Origin: Emydura subglobosa
Lineage: Eukaryota > Chordata > Testudines > Chelidae
NCBI GenBank assembly: GCA_007922225.1
Contig: ML679989.1
Location: forward strand, 15,999,974 to 16,063,973
Direction: 5' to 3'
Length of the DNA: 64,000 bases
Positions 1-10,503 of this stretch are shown piece after piece (the stretch's first letter is position 1; the number at the start of each line of letters is the position of its first letter). Under the pieces are notes generated by a model. That model was not told the origin of the DNA. It made no database searches and saw only the letters and a list, made by a program, of their open reading frames with translations. The position numbers and the translations under genes were made by a program.

Positions 1-306
1 GGGGGGGGGTTGTTTGTCTGTTTTTGGAAAAACTGCTGTGATTGGATTTGGGGGATTTACCAAATTCTCACTAGCATTGCAGTGCAAGTGACAAGCCCTT
101 GTGCTTGCTCAGTGATTGTATCAGCTGCATCCAAAGCTCTATCCCTGCCCTCTGCCACAAAAAAAAAAAAAGGGGGGGGGGGGGGCCCCTTGCCTAGACA
201 AATAACTCGTAAAACAAACCAAGGTGGAAATGAAAAGGGACTGTACAGATTCTCTCTGATCAATCAGATGCCTGCAAATGTTTTTTGTTTTGTTTTTTAA
301 TTACAG

Positions 307-348
307 ATTTAATATCCAGTGCAGAAAAGCCAAGAGCACACCTGACAG
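307..348 (+). CDS. TNFSF15: TNFSF15 (TL1A), penultimate 42-base coding exon
   Basis: Seen: a T-rich tract ending in acag at 303-306, a 42-base open exon, then a gtaatt donor at 349. With two bases completing a codon from the previous exon, it reads LISSAEKPRAHLT and leaves one base (G) that joins TT of the next exon to make Val. Both flanking introns are therefore phase 1. Known: mammalian TNFSF15 has DKPRAHLTVV at this position, just before the TNF domain, so residues KPRAHLT are an exact match. The segment is the extracellular stalk leading into the first beta strand. Exons 1 and 2 (cytoplasmic tail, membrane anchor, stalk) are not found in bases 1-306 and should lie to the left. The exon is far too short for ORF finders and rests on the splice sites plus the conserved peptide. 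Confidence 0.9.
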
Positions 349-1149
349 GTAATTTAACTGTTCAAGAATGATACAGCCCCCTAGGGTGTTGTGACTTAAG
401 ATTGCACTGCATAGAAGCTCGTCTCGTAAACACACATGCCTAATGGAATTTGACAGTCAGACGTTGCAAGGCAGGAAACGTAGGGGAAAGAAAATCATTG
501 GCTGTTTACACTCTTTGGGCCAGATCTCAAGCAGGTGTCACTTGACTTAGCTTTACTGAGCTATGCTGATTTACACCAGCCTAGGATTTGGCCCTGTGTT
601 TGTGCAGTGTGTCTGCAAAGCTGGGCACTTGATGAAAAGCATCTCTTTTGATGTTAAAGGGCTGCTTATGAAATGAACGCTCAGGCTGGTGGCTGTTAGC
701 AACGGCTGGAATTACCTTGGCGCTTAAATCAATTTTACTCTTCTGCTGTACTTAATGGGTACTTTAAACATGAAGGACCTGGTTGGAGTCTCACCCTGAT
801 GTGAAGCAGGGTAACTCCACAGCCACCAGTCAATGGTGCTAGAGCAGTTTAAGGGACGGGGGAACCAGGCCCTTAATATTCCATAACCATCGAAGTCTTG
901 ATTCTCTTGATTTCTGCCATGTTGATACCAGTGTAACTCCAGACTTCAGTGGAATCACCCCTGATCTGAGCAAGAAGAGAATTAGGCTTTGTTGTGGCTC
1001 TCGTGAGTCTGAGCAACGCAGGGGCGGGGGAGGCACCTGCAGGTGTTATGCTTTTCTCCAGGGCAGGAGTGGGTGTGCCAAAAGCAATATGAAAGGCTGA
1101 GGGAGCAAACTGAAGGGTGCTTCCGGTTACACCTGCTTAACAGGTGTGC

Positions 1150-1266
1150 CCAGCCTTGCCCCCAGCACAACTGTCCTGAGCCCGCCTCCAGTCCCATGGA
1201 CTTCATTGGGTACATCTACACAGCAATCAGAAACCTGTGGCACTGACTCTCACAGCTCTGGGTCAA
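1150..1266 (+). repeat. Inverted-repeat arm 1 inside TNFSF15 intron
   Basis: The arm is 117 bases. Its reverse complement recurs at 2253-2369 without any gap and, in my hand alignment, with 7 mismatches (about 94%). The pair probably represents two copies of one interspersed repeat in opposite orientation; the flanking sequence of the two copies diverges immediately outside the arms. Confidence 0.85.
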
Positions 1267-2252
1267 TGGACTCAGGCACACAGGGCTTGGGCTACGGGGT
1301 TACAAAGTGCCATGTAGACATTTGGGCTCAAGCTAGAGACTGGGTTCCAGTGAGGCTGCTTTGAGCAGCTACGGTAGCACAGAGCAGCATTTAAATGTGT
1401 CCAAAATACAAGCAGAGGGGGATGTAACACACTCCAGTGTAGGGGCCATGCCCGGGGCGGGAGGAAGCTGCACACAGAGACCACTTCACTCCAGCCTCCC
1501 CAGCTGCTGAATTGGCCTGGGAGCAGGGAGCTATTGCAAGCTGCTGCAAATTAGAGCAGGCCTAAGGCTGCTCTAATTTACACCAGGGTTTGAACCCCCC
1601 CTGGAAGCCCTGGTGAAGTGTGAAGGTAGCATACAGCCATTTGCTTCCTCAAACCTCAGTCTCTGCACCAAACAGAGCTCAGCTGCAGCCAAAATCAGAG
1701 CCCTGAGAACCACTTTGTTCCCCTCCATCTACTATTGCAATCCTTGTCTTCCCCCGCACATTTGTGTACTTTGCTTTCTTCTGGAGAAAAGTTACACTGA
1801 CTAAAACTCACAATCCATTTTTGCAGAGGTCACTGCAAGCCAGCCTACTGTTACATTGCTCAGGGAATGCACAAGGCATTACGGCCCATTCCCCTCCTGT
1901 GGATTATATACTACCAGAGGAGAAAAAACCGTGCTACCCAATAGCTGTTGCAATGTTCTGGAAGTGAGGTTTCAGACCTGATCGGGTAGGTCTACGCAGG
2001 CTGGGGCAGTGAGCCTCCCAACCCAGCTCAGACTTGAACTAGCAGGACTCACACTAGCGCTCCACAAAGAGCTGTGTAGACAGCGTGTTGAAGTTGAGAC
2101 TTGGGCTGGAGCTTGGGTTCTGAAGCCTGTAGCAGATGCTCTGTTAGCCCACCTGCCCATCTGGGCTGGGAGGCTTGCTTCTGTAGGTTGTGTAGCCATA
2201 CCCACCCTGACCTGTGCTGAGCACCCACTGCTTCCAGTGAAGCCAACAGGAG

Positions 2253-2369
2253 TTGACCCGGAGCTGTGAGAGTCAGTGCCACAGGTTTCTGATTGCTGTG
2301 TCGATGTACCCAATGAAGTCCATGGGGCTGGAGGTGGGCTCAGGACAGTTGGGCTGGGGGCAGTGCTGG
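2253..2369 (-). repeat. Inverted-repeat arm 2 inside TNFSF15 intron
   Basis: Reverse-complement partner of 1150-1266. Both arms include the stretch around GACTTCATTGGGTACATC. They are separated by 986 bases, so a stem-loop in nuclear pre-mRNA is sterically possible. Confidence 0.85.
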
Positions 2370-2789
2370 ACCCGCCCCCAGTATTATAGCGTCTGTGGGA
2401 CAACATTTGCAGTTGGAATTGCCACCTTTTGGGATTAGATAAACACCAAGTTTCTGATCATTTGTGGTCAGAAGAGATTCCACATCACTTTTTCTCGAGG
2501 TCTGTCTGTGCTAAATGCCAGTTAGGGTAATTAAAGTCCAGCAAGACTGAGAGGTCCATGGGATGTGGTGTTTTTCTTGATCACTGCCCTGAACCACTAT
2601 GTACATTTGCTGTAATATTTCACACAGCTGCCCCAGCGTTGTGTGCATTTTAGGATGACATGTTGATATAGGCCTGAAAATGGTGTGAAATGGTGCATTT
2701 CCTCCGTGGGGGGGAAATTCCTCTACATGCTGGAGTGAATTTCCCCCTCCGATGTGGCAAGGCTATACCCTGAGGAAGGATTGTCTTGC

Positions 2790-3165
2790 GCGTAAGTACT
2801 GGCCTAGGATTCAGGAGAACTGGGTTTTATCCTCAATTTGCCAGAGACTTAATGCACGACATCAGCCACAATTTTCAAAGGTGACTAATGATGCTGAGTA
2901 GCTCAATTCCCGGGTACTCAAACTGAGACACTTCAAAGGGGCCTCAGCGTCCGTTCTCTGAAAATTAGGTGCCTTTACAGAGTCTCAAGTTGGGCACCCA
3001 AAATGACTAGTCATGTTAAAAAAACTGGCCATAATTGTCCTATGCCTCAGTTTTCCATATGTAAAATGGGAGTAATAATATTCCCTTTCTCCTACCCTTT
3101 GTTTGCCTGGTCTAGCTACACCCTAAGTTCTTTGGGGCAGACACTGTCTCTTACAATGTGTATGA
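2790..3165 (+). repeat. MIR-like tRNA-derived SINE split by a second degenerate repeat
   Basis: The left part (about 2,790-2,860) resembles the 'ctaggattcaggagaactgg' segment of core-SINE/MIR elements. The right part (about 3,035-3,160) carries 'tgcctcagttttccatatg', 'taaaatggg' and a tail with 'ttctttggggcagacactg', also typical. Between them about 170 bases belong to another old repeat ('attttcaaaggtgactaatg', 'gggcacccaaaatgac') that recurs at 56.2 kb. The reading is by eye; exact borders are uncertain. Confidence 0.55.
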
Positions 3166-3365
3166 AAACAGCTTAACACAGTGGGGCTCTGGTTTCAGGT
3201 GGGGACTCTGTCCACTACAACAGTACAAATCAGAGTGAGCCCTAACAAAGACAATGTGCTGGCCTGGCTGTTTCCTTTTGAAGGACTGTGTTATGGTCAC
3301 CACCACATATCTTGCTTGAATGGGTGAATTAACTGATTTCTTTTCTTTCTCCTTTATGTCCTCAG

Positions 3366-3793
3366 TTAAGAAACAAGATGTTTCGCCCCCTCTGGGAGAC
3401 CAGTTTCCAGTTCTCCAATGGGAACATGAGCACGGCTTAGCATTTACCAAGAACAACATGAATTATACCAACAAGTCACTGGTGATACCAAAGGCAGGGG
3501 ATTACTATGTCTACTCGCAGGTTACTTTCCGAGGGCCCACGCCAAGTGACAATAACCCAGCTTCCGTAACTCAGATCATCACTAAAGTCACGGATAGTTA
3601 CCCTGAACCTACCCAGCTACTGACTGCCACCAAGACTCTGGGTGCAATGGGAAGCAACTGGTTCCAACCTGTTTACTTGGGGGCAGTGCTTTTCATGGAA
3701 GAGGGGGACAGGCTGATGGTCAATGTTAGTGATATCCAATGGGTGGATTACACAAAAGAACACAAAACATTCTTTGGGGCTTTTTTACTGTAG
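3366..3793 (+). CDS. TNFSF15: TNFSF15 (TL1A), terminal exon: complete TNF homology domain
   Basis: TL1A is a type II membrane/secreted trimeric cytokine that signals through DR3 (TNFRSF25) and is bound by decoy receptor DcR3. The exon starts after cctcag at 3365; the split Val codon is completed by G348 of the previous exon. It encodes 142 residues ending GAFLL before a TAG stop at 3791-3793. Blocks shared with mammalian TL1A include [52 protein letters not shown] and [14 protein letters not shown], so the assignment is secure. N-glycosylation sequons are visible at exon residues 33 (NYT), 36 (NKS) and 120 (NVS). Odd: there is no cysteine in the exon, whereas human TL1A has two that pair, and the loop after SQVTFRG is several residues shorter. 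An upstream in-frame ATG at 3320 is intronic and not the start. Confidence 0.97.
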
Positions 3794-6700
3794 GCTTCTG
3801 ACAGCAGTCAATAAGGCGCTGCTCCTTTTTAGGGTCCTGAATCAACTGCACCCCTAAAGTCCCACGGGAGTTTTGACAATGACCTCAGTGAGTGCAGGAT
3901 CAGGGTGTCCAACAGCCAAGCATTTCATTACCTGTACTCTCATTCACCTGTGTGGCTGTGGGGCCCATCATTTAGTTTATCCTGGGGAGAAGGAAGTTTG
4001 AAGCCATACCAAATACATCACACCACACCAAAGCACAGAGAAAATATAAGGATCAGAGCACAGAAAAATACAGTCACATGCTAAAGCTAGGACCTTCTTG
4101 AATGCCTACACGTGGGGGATAGACAGTTTATAGGTAAGGGGGCAACCATAACCTTAAAAAAATCAACAAAGCCTATATTCCACCTCCCGTAAGACACCGC
4201 CGTGTCTTAAGCAACCACTTTAAACTGTCCCCGAGGTTCCAATGTAATTTCGTTTGACCTTTCTTCAGATCTCCCTTTAAGGAGGCAATTGATTCTTGGT
4301 ACTTGCTTAAAAATAGATTTGCTCTGCACTTTGTACTAATGTAGAAATTTAAATCTTCAGGGCACTGTATAATCATTAACTGTTTAACGAAAACCTTACA
4401 ACTGCCCTGTGACACAGATGAAAATTATTTCTTGCAGTTTGCAAAACAAACAAACAAAAAAACACACTACTTCTTTTTTTTTTGTCTGTCCCAAAATATT
4501 TTGCAGGGAATTGTTTGCAATGTTGTTTCTGGGCCAATTTGCTGCCCAGAAATGGCTCTTTTCATAGCATTTCTAATGGGTGGTCCATTTTTACACTGGG
4601 ATGCTCAAAAATGTTAATGTTTCAGTGTAAAAATACATTTCATTATGAAAAAAAGTCCTAATACTAGAACAGGTTGAAAACTGGGATGGGGGAAAAATCT
4701 GGGGTGGAGGGGGAATTGAGAATTTTTAATTGAAATTTTGAGCAAAAATGTCAGCAAAATTTCAAATTTTGAAAACTTTCAGCCTAACTTTTAGCCTGTA
4801 CAGCATATAAGTGTTGTCACACAGAATTAGGACCATTTTGAAAATGAGTTATGTTCCCTCAGAAGTGATTTTTTGTTTGTTTTTGTTTTTTGTGTGTAGC
4901 TTTTTGAAGAAAGAAACCACAAAATTTCAGAGATTCTCACAAAATTGAAAACAAATTTATTTTTTACTTCCAAGATGGCCATGACTCCCACATGATCACT
5001 ACTGCAGAGGTTTCTGAAAAGAAAGGCTGCTCTCACTTTTTCTAGGCCCCAGGCTGGCTAGAACTCAGTGGTTCCTCTACAAAGAGAACTGGCTCGATGT
5101 CAAGACAACAGGGGGAGTAGGAGGTGTAGCTGGGAGCAAAACTTCAGGAACTTTCCACTTCCAGTCTCTTGCTCATTCTTCTAGATCATACCCTCTCTCA
5201 GGGAAATTCCCTGGCTTTCCCTGCACCCCATGATAAACAATTAACTGATGATGATTCAAGTCATGTTCTGATAGACTGAAGCTTTATTAGGACTCAAGCT
5301 CAGTCACGTAAAGTACCAAAAGAATGTATTTTGCAGCCAGACCGCACTCTCTCTGACTGGAACTTCCTTAACTTTCAACAAGTCTTTCCACATGTGACCA
5401 CTGAAAGTGAGTCTGCATTATATATGAACTCATAGTACTTTGCTGGATTCCGTATTGCTAAATCTAGCTGAGAAATATTTTCCCTCTAACGCCAGTGCAC
5501 ACATCTCATAAGCCAATCATGGGAATCTCACACATCAGACAGGGAATTCTAGTGATCCTGATTAGGTTTAGAAGAGAAGTTCAAACTTAAAGTCATTTTT
5601 ATAGGCGGTGTAGCTACACTGACATGGAAGCCAGGCTGTTCTCTCCATGGCATTCCTCTTTCTAGCAGGAGATAAGTTTTTTGTCACATTAACACATGCA
5701 GCCGCTTGATCTGACAAAATTAATAGGCTCTACAGGAGTTCAGTGTAGGGGAGGAAGAGAAAAGAGCAGAGGCAAGTTGAGACAAGAGGGGCAGTCAGGG
5801 CAAGAAACGCATGGAAGGAGACAAAATTATGAGACAGCACCGTGGTTTGAGCATTGCCTCCATGGCTCTCTGAACAAGCACATTAGTACTGAAAAACTGG
5901 CTGTGCTTTTGGTTAATTGCAAGGATTCTCCATCTTTTTCCTTCTGCAAACCACTTTGTAAGAGAAGGACTCTCCCACAGCCCTCTCCTCCTTCCAAACA
6001 CCCTATCTCCTGGCTTTCCTAATATATATCCTATAAGGCATCTATCATCATGATATTGATGCACCCTAAAACAATTAAGAAGCATCAACCATGCCCCACA
6101 AGAGTCTGGATATTGCCATGCTCCCTGTTTCCAAGTGGGTTTTTTTTTCTTTCAAACTTGGTCTCTTTTCTTTTTGCCTCCTGCTTTTCTCCTCCTAGCT
6201 GCCTCATTGTGGGTTAGACCCAAGGAAGATACCACTGTTAGGCTAAGAAACTCTCATCACAGGGCACCTATCCAGGCCAGGTAATTTTCAACAGCCTGAT
6301 ATTAGCACTTCTGAGACATGTATTTGGATTATCCATGAAGGAGGGTGAAAGGCAAAATTCAAGCAGTCCCATGACAGTTATAGAAGCCCATGGAGCTCTT
6401 TGTTCCTATGATAGGCTGGTGGAACATATTCTTTGATCATGATGCAGTCCCAGTAGATTTCTACACTTGATTTTTTTTATGTATATGTATAATCAAGTCA
6501 TCATTACTTAATGTCTGGTGCACTAAATCATAGTAAAATGAGTTAGCAGAAAGGAGTGGAACATACAGTACAAGGCATATAAAAAAAGGCAGAGTCCTAT
6601 GGGAGATATTTATATATAGATACATCAATATAGATATAGAAAGACATATATTCTGTTCATGTTCTAGGAAGTTCTAGAACAATAAAAAGTCTTTCCTCAC

Positions 6701-8125
6701 ACGAGAAACACACAATTTCTTTCCACTGAATATTTATCATATATTTCACAGTCCAAAAAATTACCTGCTGCAGTCCTCCTCGCCCAGTTATCCACATAAC
6801 AAACCAATGTTTATTTTTCAGATGTCTGTGTTTATAGCCCAATTAGTATAGGCTTTCAGACGCAATTCCTCTTCATGCTAACACATTTACATACGTAAGT
6901 GATTTTTCTTGCGTCACTTGTTTTAAAGCGGCGCTGGCATATTAACCTGTGCACATAATTTCCAGTGGAAACTTTCTCTGTTATTTGTGCTTCTGTAACA
7001 ATGATGGTGACCAGTATGTATAAAAAGAAACAGATTCTGATCTCACTTCCACTGGTGTATATCAGGAGTAACTCCACTGAAACCAGTGGAGTAAATCACT
7101 GCAAAACCAGTGAAATTGAGAGGATCATCAGACCCAGGCATTTAAGAATGGTTGCAAAAGGCATGTAAATAGTACAATGGGACACAAAGTTTAAAAAGTT
7201 GATTGAAACTTTGAGACACTGTCAAGTAGCTTAAGCTGAAACTTTGAAGTTTGTAAAAGTTTTTTTTTGTTTTTTGTTTTTATACAAAACTCAATATGAG
7301 CAATAATGTTCTCATAAAAGATTTTCTGATTCAATGGAAATATTTTTTCTTCTAATTTAAATAATCCCCTTGCAATTTTGGAAACACACACATCAGCATT
7401 GTTCTAATGCACCAGCAACAGAGAATGAAACTGACTATGGCCCCCATCCTGCAGGCACTTACCTGCGCTTAACTATAAATGCATGAGTTATCCCACTAAA
7501 ATTAACGAGGCTACTCACATGCTTAATGCCAAGCACGTGACTAAATATTTGCAGGATTGGGGCTGATAGGCAGAAAATGAAAGAGACTAGACCATTGAGT
7601 GAAATGCATACAGGAAACAACAGACACAAATGGTGAAAAAGAAATTATGTTTTTAAAATGATTTAGACCATGATCCTGCAATGCAATTCTCTTAGGCAGT
7701 TCCCTGATTGCAATGGGAGTCTGCATTGATATAAGGAAGTGCCTGCACAGATCAGATGGAAGGATCAAGGCATTAAATCAATTATGTGTTATTAGCAACG
7801 GACCATTTTTTTAATGAAATTTGATTTTTCACCTTGACAGTGTCTCCCTCCAACCTACAACATGCTTTGTTTACTTAACATCCTGGCTGGCCCATCATTT
7901 CAAAAGAGAACTAAGGAGAAATGTCATTCTTTAAAAGAATCAGACTCTAAATGTCACAAATATTTGCCCGATGTGGGTGTTAGAGACCAGTATAGCATTT
8001 TGCTATAGTAATATATTTACATATAAATGACTGTATTGTCTTATACTACAAGCTGTTTCCTTCAAAGTAGATTAGACTTGGCTTATTGTTTCCATAGTTT
8101 TATAATAAAATTACAAATAAACTAT
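3794..8125 (+). other. TNFSF15: Probable TNFSF15 3'UTR, length undetermined
   Basis: No gene is recognised here. Mammalian TNFSF15 transcripts have a long 3'UTR, so several kb after the stop may be transcribed. AATAAA hexamers occur at 6681-6686, 8104-8109 and 8116-8121; the closely spaced pair near 8.1 kb is followed by T-rich sequence. Two old repeats lie inside: an A/T-rich 'gaaattttgagcaaaaatg' type at about 4,620-4,800, and a 'gtgtatatcaggagtaactc' type at about 7,045-7,100. Only the stop codon is certain; the transcript end is inferred. Confidence 0.4.
8104..8121 (+). promoter_or_regulatory. Candidate polyadenylation signals (two AATAAA hexamers)
   Basis: AATAAA at 8104-8109 and again at 8116-8121, 4.3 kb after the TNFSF15 stop. 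The hexamer is frequent by chance in A/T-rich DNA. An alternative is AATAAA at 6681. Confidence 0.3.
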
Positions 8126-9682
8126 ATGCAACTGTAATTCTGAGCTAATTTACTGTGTGAAAATGCAGCTGCCATTGGCTACTCAGCCATCTGAATTGTT
8201 CACTTGTGCTCACTAATATGAAGAAACCATGTCGATCCTATATAAGAAAAAGCAACCTTTTGTAACATACAAAGGTTTTGGTGATTATGATTTTAAAGTG
8301 CATGGAAAGAACAAAACATGCCCCCAAGACAAAGGTGCCCAACAAGAGAGAACTCAATACAAGAAAGACCTCTAATTTGTTACCTGACAAACACTGGACA
8401 ACTAAAATTCACATGCTTCTTCTGTCTTTTGAAATGTAAGAATCTTTATGGAGTCAGAGCTGGAAAGAGAGAGAGGGATAGTCATGAGCAGATTTTTCTG
8501 GGTTTCTTATCCTGTTAGCATCTTTTTGCTTAGCACATGGGGAAGATTTATTTACATGAACCACCTTTTGGATCAGTTACCTGCCTAAAAGCAAATCTTT
8601 GCTTTAACCATAGCTGGCTTTAAAGTACATAGACATACCTTGGATATAAAGCTTTCAAATGAAAGCTTCAGCCAAAAGAGAGGGTCAGACGTTTCGATGG
8701 AGGCAGCAAAGCGAAGCTCTTCTGGGCAATTTTAGCCCAGTTTTTATCCTGAACAATGAATTAGACTCCTTGAATGTAATGGTAACAGTCTCACATTTTT
8801 GGTTTTCTTCTCTCATCCTGGCCAATTTTATGTGTGTTTCCTCTGACAATATGGAAGCTTTCTCTCTCTATCACCAGCAGAGATAAGAAACCTTTCTTCC
8901 ACTGGGCATGTCATTTTTGATTTCCAGGCTTTCTAAAATTTTCTTGCCTTTGAAACCAAAACATCTTTTCCAGAAATGGTTGCTAGGGTCCTCTGTTCAT
9001 CCATAGCTCTGGTTGAACTAAGGATAGTCCTTGAGAAGTCTTCTCAAAGGGAAAACATTTTTACGTTGGGTTTCATCCACTGTGAAGTTCTTAAGATGTT
9101 GGTTATATGATTGGCAGCCTCAATAGAATAGCTCAGGGCTGAGGGAGCCATGGAGAAAGAATCATCCCTTATTGCTAGATATGGTCTTTCTACACCAGTG
9201 TTGTGGCAAATTGGGGGAGCTCTCTGACAGCAACTAGCCCTGCTACTGCCATTTTTTGAGGACATCGGTCTCCAGTTCTATCAGACCAGTGCCTTTCACC
9301 AGCACTAAATTCATTCCCTCCAAAGGATTAAATAGAAAACTATTAAACCACTGACTGAGCAGTGTCTATATACAGTCCCGGATCTTTCAGACCAAACCTG
9401 CCTTGAAGGGAAGGAAGGTGTTTTATTACAATGTTATGCTTAGAGATACTGACAGCTCCATGCATCACAAACCTCTATAGGACTGGGTGTTAACACACTC
9501 CTCAATGAGCATAACTATCAGCATAAGCTAATCACGAAACAAAGGTGAACCCACCTAAGAGTTTTTGGACTGAACGGGGGCGGGGGGCTTTTGCTGAGTA
9601 TTGTTTTGGTTAAGGAGGTAGAGTGAGGGAAGGGAGAATACAGGATACAGAGAGAGAGGCAGAGGCAAGAAAGCCAACGAGT
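8126..9682. other. No recognised gene or repeat
   Basis: A/T-rich, with only short open frames (75 codons or fewer) that lack recognisable motifs. It could include the distal 3'UTR of TNFSF15 or be intergenic. Confidence 0.5.
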
Positions 9683-10258
9683 ATAGAATCAAGAGTTGGA
9701 AGGGACCTCAGGAGGTATCTAGTCCAACCCCCTGCTCAAAGCAGGACTAACCTCAGCTAAATAATCCCAGCCAGGGCTTTGTCAAGACACAGCTTAAAAA
9801 CCTCTAAAGATGGAGATTCCACCACCTCTCTAGGTAACCCATTCCAGTGCTTCACCACCCTCCTAGTGAAAAACCTTTTTCTAATGTCCAACCTAGACCT
9901 CCCCCACTGCAATTTGAGACCGTTGCTCCTTGTTCTGTCATCTGCCACCACTGAGAACAGCCTAGCTCCATCCTCCCTGGAACCCCCTTTCAGGTAGTTA
10001 AAGGCCGCTATCCAATCTCCCCTCATTCTTCTCTTCTGCAGACTAAATAAACCTAGTTCCCTCAGCCTCTCCTCATAAGTCTTGTGCTCCAGCCCCCTAA
10101 TCATTTTTCTTGCCCTCCGCTGGACTCCCTCCAACTTGTCCACATCCTTTTTGTAGTGGGGGGCCCAAAACTGGACACAATACTCCAAATGCGGCCTCAC
10201 CAATGCCGAATAGAGGGGAATAATCACCTCCCACGATCTGCTGTAACCTTTGAGCATA
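9683..10258 (-). mobile_element. CR1 LINE 3' fragment with open reverse-transcriptase C-terminus
   Basis: On the reverse strand 166 codons are open from 10257 to 9757. They carry the CR1 ORF2 signature: [19 protein letters not shown], then [46 protein letters not shown] and [22 protein letters not shown]. The 3' tail runs to 9683 (agtatagaatcaag on the + strand). It is 5'-truncated, as is usual for CR1. The uninterrupted frame and good match make it one of the younger CR1 copies in the window, comparable to the one at 41.6-41.9 kb. It is not a host gene. Confidence 0.95.
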
Positions 10259-10503
10259 ATGTGACCCAGGAAAAAGCTAGAGACACCTTTGAGGGTATGT
10301 TGACTAAAGATGCTTGGGACTATAAGCTAAGAAACTGTTGATTGGTTCCTGCTGTATTTGTAGAAGCAGGACTTTGTACATTCCTTGTAAATAAACAAGA
10401 CTCTAAAAATACTAGACACCATCAATTTCTACTTCCAAATGAACATCCACCGGGCCCCAAACTTTGACTAGCGGCTCAGGTCAAAAACTGGCAACAAGAA
10501 TCA
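10259..10503 (+). mobile_element. Possible LTR remnant with poly(A) signal
   Basis: The block abuts the truncated 5' end of the CR1. It resembles the R/U5 part of an endogenous-retrovirus-like LTR: 'gactttgtacattccttg' followed by AATAAA at 10389-10394, then 'aacatccaccgggcccc' and 'aactggcaacaagaatc'. No second LTR and no coding domain are visible nearby. The assignment relies on recollection of similar sauropsid LTR ends. Confidence 0.4.

Larger units (their letters stand above)
349..3365 (+). other. TNFSF15: TNFSF15 last intron (3,017 bases)
   Basis: This phase-1 intron begins gtaatt and ends in a strong pyrimidine tract (TTCTTTTCTTTCTCC) followed by cctcag at 3360-3365. It contains a 117-base inverted repeat, old interspersed repeats and a MIR-like SINE split by another repeat. 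The small open frames inside it are not conserved coding sequence: those at about 1,150-1,360 and 1,970-2,400 read the same repeat from opposite strands. Confidence 0.85.

Noticed and set aside
1..306. TNFSF15 exon 2 within the first 306 bases
   Set aside because: No acceptor/donor pair encloses a segment resembling the stalk-coding exon; it should lie left of the window.
1972..2406. 144-codon reverse-strand open frame
   Set aside because: It reads an interspersed repeat (the second arm of the inverted repeat) within the TNFSF15 intron and has no domain.
9757..10257. 166-codon reverse-strand frame as a host protein
   Set aside because: It is the C-terminal part of a CR1 reverse transcriptase.
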